NCBI GenBank assembly: GCA_030150265.1
Contig: JASLGG010000033.1
Location: 1 to 30,821 of the forward strand
Source: Protaetiibacter sp.
Lineage (GTDB): Bacteria; Actinomycetota; Actinomycetes; Actinomycetales; Microbacteriaceae
DNA length: 30,821 bases
Reading direction: 5' to 3'
The notes beneath the pieces are model-generated. The model was not told the origin of the DNA. It saw only the letters and a list, made by a program, of their open reading frames with translations, and ran no database searches. A program made the position numbers and the translations under genes. Shown in pieces: positions 27,682-30,821 of the stretch (its first letter is position 1; each line of letters begins with the position of its first letter).

Positions 27682-29562
27682 TCACCAGCCTCCCGCCCCG
27701 CCGCCTCCGCCGCCTCCGCCCGAGAACCCTCCGCCGCTCGAGCCGCCCGAGAAGCTGCTGCCGCCCGAGCCCGACCAGGAGGACGAGGACGACGGCGGGG
27801 GAGTCGTCGCGAAGCTCGCGGTGGCATAGCCGGCCGCGAAGCCGCGCAGGTCGGTCGCGCCGACGACGCCCGTGATCTCGGTGGGCGTCGTCGCGTACAT
27901 CGTGCCGAGCTCCTGCTGCCAGCGGTCCTCGACGCCCCAGATGATCGCGTAGGGCAGCAGCTTCTCGTGCAGCCGCACCACGGCCTCGCGGTCGCTCGTG
28001 TCGATCGGCTCGCGCTCGGCGCCCTCGGGGCTCTGCAGCATCCGGATGCGGTCGGCCTCGGCGAGCTGCAGGTAGTCGCGGATGCCCTCCAGGTGCTCGC
28101 GCGCGAGCGCGCCCTCGCGGGTCAGCACCGCGGGCGAGCCGGCGTAGCCGAAGGCGATGAGCCCGCCCACGACGGTGACGACGATCTGCCACACGAGCAG
28201 CGCGCTCCCGGCCTCGGCGTCGGCCGCCCAGAAGGCCACCACGATCGCGGCGACCCCGTTGAGGAACAGCGCGAGCCGCACGACCGTCGTCCACCGGGAG
28301 TGCCGCACGGTGCGGTACTGCGAGGCCACCTCGGTGCTGACCTTGCTGCGGAGCGACGCGATCCGGTCGCCGAGCTTGCGATCGGAGGTGTCGAGCTCGA
28401 TGCCGGTGCCGGGCTTGGTGCCGCCGAACAGCACGGCGACCGCGATCGCGTCGTCGCGGTCGAGCTCCGAGGCGTCGACGATCTCCAGGCGGTAGCGCGG
28501 CTTGGCGCGGGAGGCCTCGCTGCGGTCGATGAGCCGCGCCGCCCGGGTCACCACGAGCTGCACGAACTGCGCGGGCAGCCCGCGCTCCTCCTTCCGCAGC
28601 AGCGCCGCCGCCTCCATGACCCCGAGCTCGGGATAGCCCTCGTACTGCGGGATCACGATCCCGCGGCCGGGGCTGTCGCGGAAGAGCCGCAGCCGAAGCG
28701 ACAGCACGATGAGCGCGCTCGCGAGCAGCACGCCGAGCAGCGCCCACGGCACGATCCGCACGATCCAGGAGTCGACGGGCAGCGGCGGTGCCCGGAAGGT
28801 GCCGGAGGGGAAGGCGATCGACCAGGTGACGCCCTGGTGCGGGCCGATGTCCGTCACCGCCACCGAGGCGCCGTCGGGGGTGAGGTCGATGGGGCACAGG
28901 GTGGTGTCGCCGTAGCCTCCGACATAGCAGGAGGCCGCGCCGGTGGGCGTGCCGCGCAGCTCCGGGGCGAGGGTCAGCGTCGCCGAGACCTCGCCGTAGG
29001 GCTGGGCCGTGCCCGTGCCGTTGATGTTCCAGTAGAACTCGTCGACCGCGGTGTCGCGGAAGGAGCGCACGACGTCGCGCATCGTGTACTCGATGACGTA
29101 CACCTGCCTGCCGTGCACGTAGCCGTCGGCGCTCCCGATCCGCAGCACGAGGAAGGAGCCGTCGTAGTCGTCCTCGTACATCGAGTAGTCGAGCGGGGTG
29201 CCCGCCTCGTCGCGCACCCCGAGGATCTCGAGGCCGAGGTCGACGCGCGCGTAGCTCGTGGGGATCGCGCGTTCGATGCCGTGGTTCTGGTCGACGTCGG
29301 GGAACTCCGCGACGAGCGTCTCGACCACGTGCAGGGTCGAGGCGCGGTCGGCGTCCCGGCCGAGCGTGTAGTCGGCGTGGAACGATGAGAACACGAAGTC
29401 GCTCGCGTCGGCGGCCGCCCATCCGGATGCCGGGGCCGCGCTCGCGGGCGCCGGCGCGAGGGCGAGCCCCGTCGGCACGAGCGCGCTCGCGGTCAGCGCC
29501 GCCGCGGCCAGCAGGCGGACGAGGGGCCGGAGGTTGGGCGGTGAGCCGTGGTGGTCGCGCAC
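27682..29562 (-). CDS. DUF2207-domain membrane protein
   Basis: A 626-residue envelope protein. A signal peptide (cleavage near residue 43, SASAA-like PASAAPAS) leads to an extracellular beta-rich DUF2207 domain (about 55-255, with YVIEYTMRDVV and FYWNINGTG). A membrane helix follows at about 266-289, then a cytoplasmic region, a pair of helices at roughly 425-475, a further soluble segment (YAIIWGVEDRW), and a Ser/Gly tail ending in a run of glycines and GGW. This architecture is widespread in actinobacteria and Firmicutes; the function is unknown. GTG 29562 is chosen because TAGGCT lies six bases upstream on the minus strand and the signal peptide follows. It is divergent from tyrS with about 60 bases between starts. 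Confidence 0.88.
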   Translation of the reverse strand: MRDHHGSPPNLRPLVRLLAAAALTASALVPTGLALAPAPASAAPASGWAAADASDFVFSSFHADYTLGRDADRASTLHVVETLVAEFPDVDQNHGIERAIPTSYARVDLGLEILGVRDEAGTPLDYSMYEDDYDGSFLVLRIGSADGYVHGRQVYVIEYTMRDVVRSFRDTAVDEFYWNINGTGTAQPYGEVSATLTLAPELRGTPTGAASCYVGGYGDTTLCPIDLTPDGASVAVTDIGPHQGVTWSIAFPSGTFRAPPLPVDSWIVRIVPWALLGVLLASALIVLSLRLRLFRDSPGRGIVIPQYEGYPELGVMEAAALLRKEERGLPAQFVQLVVTRAARLIDRSEASRAKPRYRLEIVDASELDRDDAIAVAVLFGGTKPGTGIELDTSDRKLGDRIASLRSKVSTEVASQYRTVRHSRWTTVVRLALFLNGVAAIVVAFWAADAEAGSALLVWQIVVTVVGGLIAFGYAGSPAVLTREGALAREHLEGIRDYLQLAEADRIRMLQSPEGAEREPIDTSDREAVVRLHEKLLPYAIIWGVEDRWQQELGTMYATTPTEITGVVGATDLRGFAAGYATASFATTPPPSSSSSWSGSGGSSFSGGSSGGGFSGGGGGGGGAGGW

Positions 29563-29568
29563 GGCCCG

Positions 29569-29574
29569 AGCCTA
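29569..29574 (-). promoter_or_regulatory. -10 element of the DUF2207 gene (leaderless)
   Basis: TAGGCT on the minus strand ends six bases before GTG 29562. It faces the tyrS -10 at 29614-29619, forming a compact divergent pair. Confidence 0.55.
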
Positions 29575-29613
29575 CGGTGTCCGTGCCGACGCGGCCGAGT
29601 GCCACCGGGGCGG

Positions 29614-29619
29614 TAGCCT
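29614..29619 (+). promoter_or_regulatory. -10 element of tyrS (leaderless)
   Basis: TAGCCT ends six bases before GTG 29626, with no ribosome-binding site and no T-box or leader structure. Confidence 0.55.
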
Positions 29620-29625
29620 GACCGG

Positions 29626-30696
29626 GTGCCCGCATCCGAGATCCTGAGCGCGCAGCGCAACGACCCCTCCTTCCCCGATGTCTGGGAGGAGCTCACCTGG
29701 CGCGGCCTCGTGCACGTGTCGACGGATGCGGCGGCGCTCAAGGAGCTGCTCGCCGGCCCCCCGATCGTCTACTACTGCGGCTTCGACCCGACGGCGCCGA
29801 GCCTCCACCTCGGCAACCTCGTGCAGATCCTCGTTCTGCGTCGGCTGCAGCTCGCCGGGCACCGTCCGCTCGGGCTGGTGGGCGGCTCGACGGGTCTCAT
29901 CGGCGACCCGCGGCCGAGCGCCGAGCGCACCCTCAACGACCGCGAGACGGTCGGGGAGTGGGTGGGCCGGCTGCGCGGCCAGATCGAGCGGTTCCTCTCC
30001 TTCGAGGGCGACAACGCGGCCCGGATGGTGAACAACCTCGACTGGACCGAGCCGCTCAGCGCGATCGACTTCCTGCGCGAGGTGGGCAAGCACTTCCGCG
30101 TCGGCACGATGCTCAAGAAGGACGCGGTCGCGGCCCGCCTCAACTCGGAGGCCGGCATCAGCTACACCGAGTTCAGCTACCAGCTGCTGCAGGGGATGGA
30201 CTTCCTCGAGCTCTACCGGCAGTACGGCTGCGTGCTGCAGACCGGCGGCTCCGACCAGTGGGGCAACCTCACGAGCGGCACCGACCTCATCCACCGCACC
30301 GAGGGGGTGAGCGTGCACGCGATCGGCACGCCGCTCATCACCAACTCCGACGGCACCAAGTTCGGCAAGAGCGAGGGCAACGCCATCTGGCTCGACGCGA
30401 GCTTCACGAGCCCGTACAAGATCTACCAGTTCTGGCTCAACGCCGACGACGCCGACGTGATCGACCGCCTCAAGGTCTTCACCTTCCTGCACCGCGACGA
30501 GATCGAGCGCCTCGAGCGCGCGGTCGCGGAGGAGCCGTTCCGCCGCGAGGCCCAGCGGCGACTGGCCTACGAGGTGACGGCGCTCATCCACGGCGTGGAG
30601 GCGACGGAGGCCGTGATCGCTGCGTCCGAAGCCCTCTTCGGCCAGGGCGACCTGGCCGCCCAGGACCGCGGCGCCCTGGAGTCGGCGCTGCGCTAG
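29626..30696 (+). CDS. tyrS: Tyrosine--tRNA ligase, catalytic part, ended by an in-frame TAG
   Basis: A class I aminoacyl-tRNA synthetase that charges tRNA(Tyr). The HIGH-like HLGN is at residues 61-64, preceded by YYCGFDPTAPS. QTGGSDQWGNLTSG and the KMSKS-like KFGKSEGNAIW follow. The reading frame stops at TAG 30694-30696 after 356 residues, while bacterial TyrRS proteins have about 420. The next bases, in the same frame, encode the missing S4 tRNA-binding domain. GAG to TAG is a single change that would restore a normal linker (LREIPST). TAG ends several other genes here, so it is not a reassigned codon. Either the gene is damaged, the enzyme is made by rare read-through, or the base is a sequencing error. 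The GTG start is leaderless. Confidence 0.9.
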   Translation: MPASEILSAQRNDPSFPDVWEELTWRGLVHVSTDAAALKELLAGPPIVYYCGFDPTAPSLHLGNLVQILVLRRLQLAGHRPLGLVGGSTGLIGDPRPSAERTLNDRETVGEWVGRLRGQIERFLSFEGDNAARMVNNLDWTEPLSAIDFLREVGKHFRVGTMLKKDAVAARLNSEAGISYTEFSYQLLQGMDFLELYRQYGCVLQTGGSDQWGNLTSGTDLIHRTEGVSVHAIGTPLITNSDGTKFGKSEGNAIWLDASFTSPYKIYQFWLNADDADVIDRLKVFTFLHRDEIERLERAVAEEPFRREAQRRLAYEVTALIHGVEATEAVIAASEALFGQGDLAAQDRGALESALR

Positions 30697-30821
30697 ATCC
30701 CCAGCACGACCACCGCGTCCTCCACCACGATCGCCCAGGCGCTGGTCGACACCGAGCTCACCAAGAGCCTCGGCGAGGCTCGCCGCGCGGTCGCCCAGGG
30801 CGGCGTGTACGTCAACAACGC
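30697..30821 (+). pseudogene. tyrS: S4-domain part of tyrS beyond the in-frame TAG (cut by the window end)
   Basis: This stretch is open in the tyrS frame and reads TIAQALVDTELTKSLGEARR and then AVAQGGVYVNN, the start of the S4 RNA-binding domain that TyrRS uses to hold tRNA(Tyr). There is no start codon with a ribosome-binding site before it, so it is not an independent gene. It continues beyond the window. Confidence 0.85.

Noticed and set aside
30694..30696. TAG read as a sense codon throughout the genome
   Set aside because: TAG ends the LysM gene, hisC, pheT, argF and argH at natural C-termini, so it is a normal stop here.

Overview
The window comes from a high-GC actinobacterium, most probably a member of the Microbacteriaceae. 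The base composition, the PriA-type HisA, the LexA / LysM divergent pair, the argH-mpg-tyrS neighbourhood and the many leaderless promoters (TANNNT 6 to 8 bases before ATG or GTG) all fit. Nearly all of it is chromosomal housekeeping sequence; I see no phage, plasmid, IS element, tRNA, rRNA or CRISPR array.

Layout. 1-1658: 3' end of metE and an alpha/beta hydrolase. 1729-4949: a nucleoside locus with a BMP-type binding lipoprotein, a nucleoside hydrolase and a divergent LacI-family regulator, with two matching operators. 4966-6297: lexA and a divergent SOS-controlled LysM protein, each with a promoter whose -35 is covered by a SOS box. 6307-9510: hisC, hisB, hisH and hisA/priA, then an SseB-like gene and a convergent DUF1844 gene. 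10662-12200: infC-rpmI-rplT with a long structured leader and a strong terminator. 12215-16589: a SpoU rRNA methyltransferase, then pheS-pheT. 16601-18781: a REP-like repeat, a DUF937 gene and a DUF2252 gene. 18798-24182: argCJBDF, five genes with stop/start overlaps, preceded by a 27-codon arginine-rich leader ORF. 24176-27632: a proline-rich membrane protein, argH, mpg and a vapBC toxin-antitoxin pair. 27682-30821: a DUF2207 membrane protein and tyrS, whose reading frame is broken by an in-frame TAG.

The most interesting observation is the leader in front of argC. A leaderless mini-gene has seven arginine codons among 27, six of them in three tandem pairs. Its last pair sits inside one arm of a small hairpin that excludes a 12-bp hairpin spanning the leader stop codon, and the loop of the larger hairpin can pair with the argC ribosome-binding site. 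This looks like arginine-responsive attenuation or translational control. No argR is in the cluster, where it often follows argF.

Other points worth checking are the amber codon between the catalytic and S4 parts of tyrS, a probable ATC start for infC, the paired SOS promoters, the paired LacI operators, and a dispersed hairpin repeat that supplies the argH stop codon.
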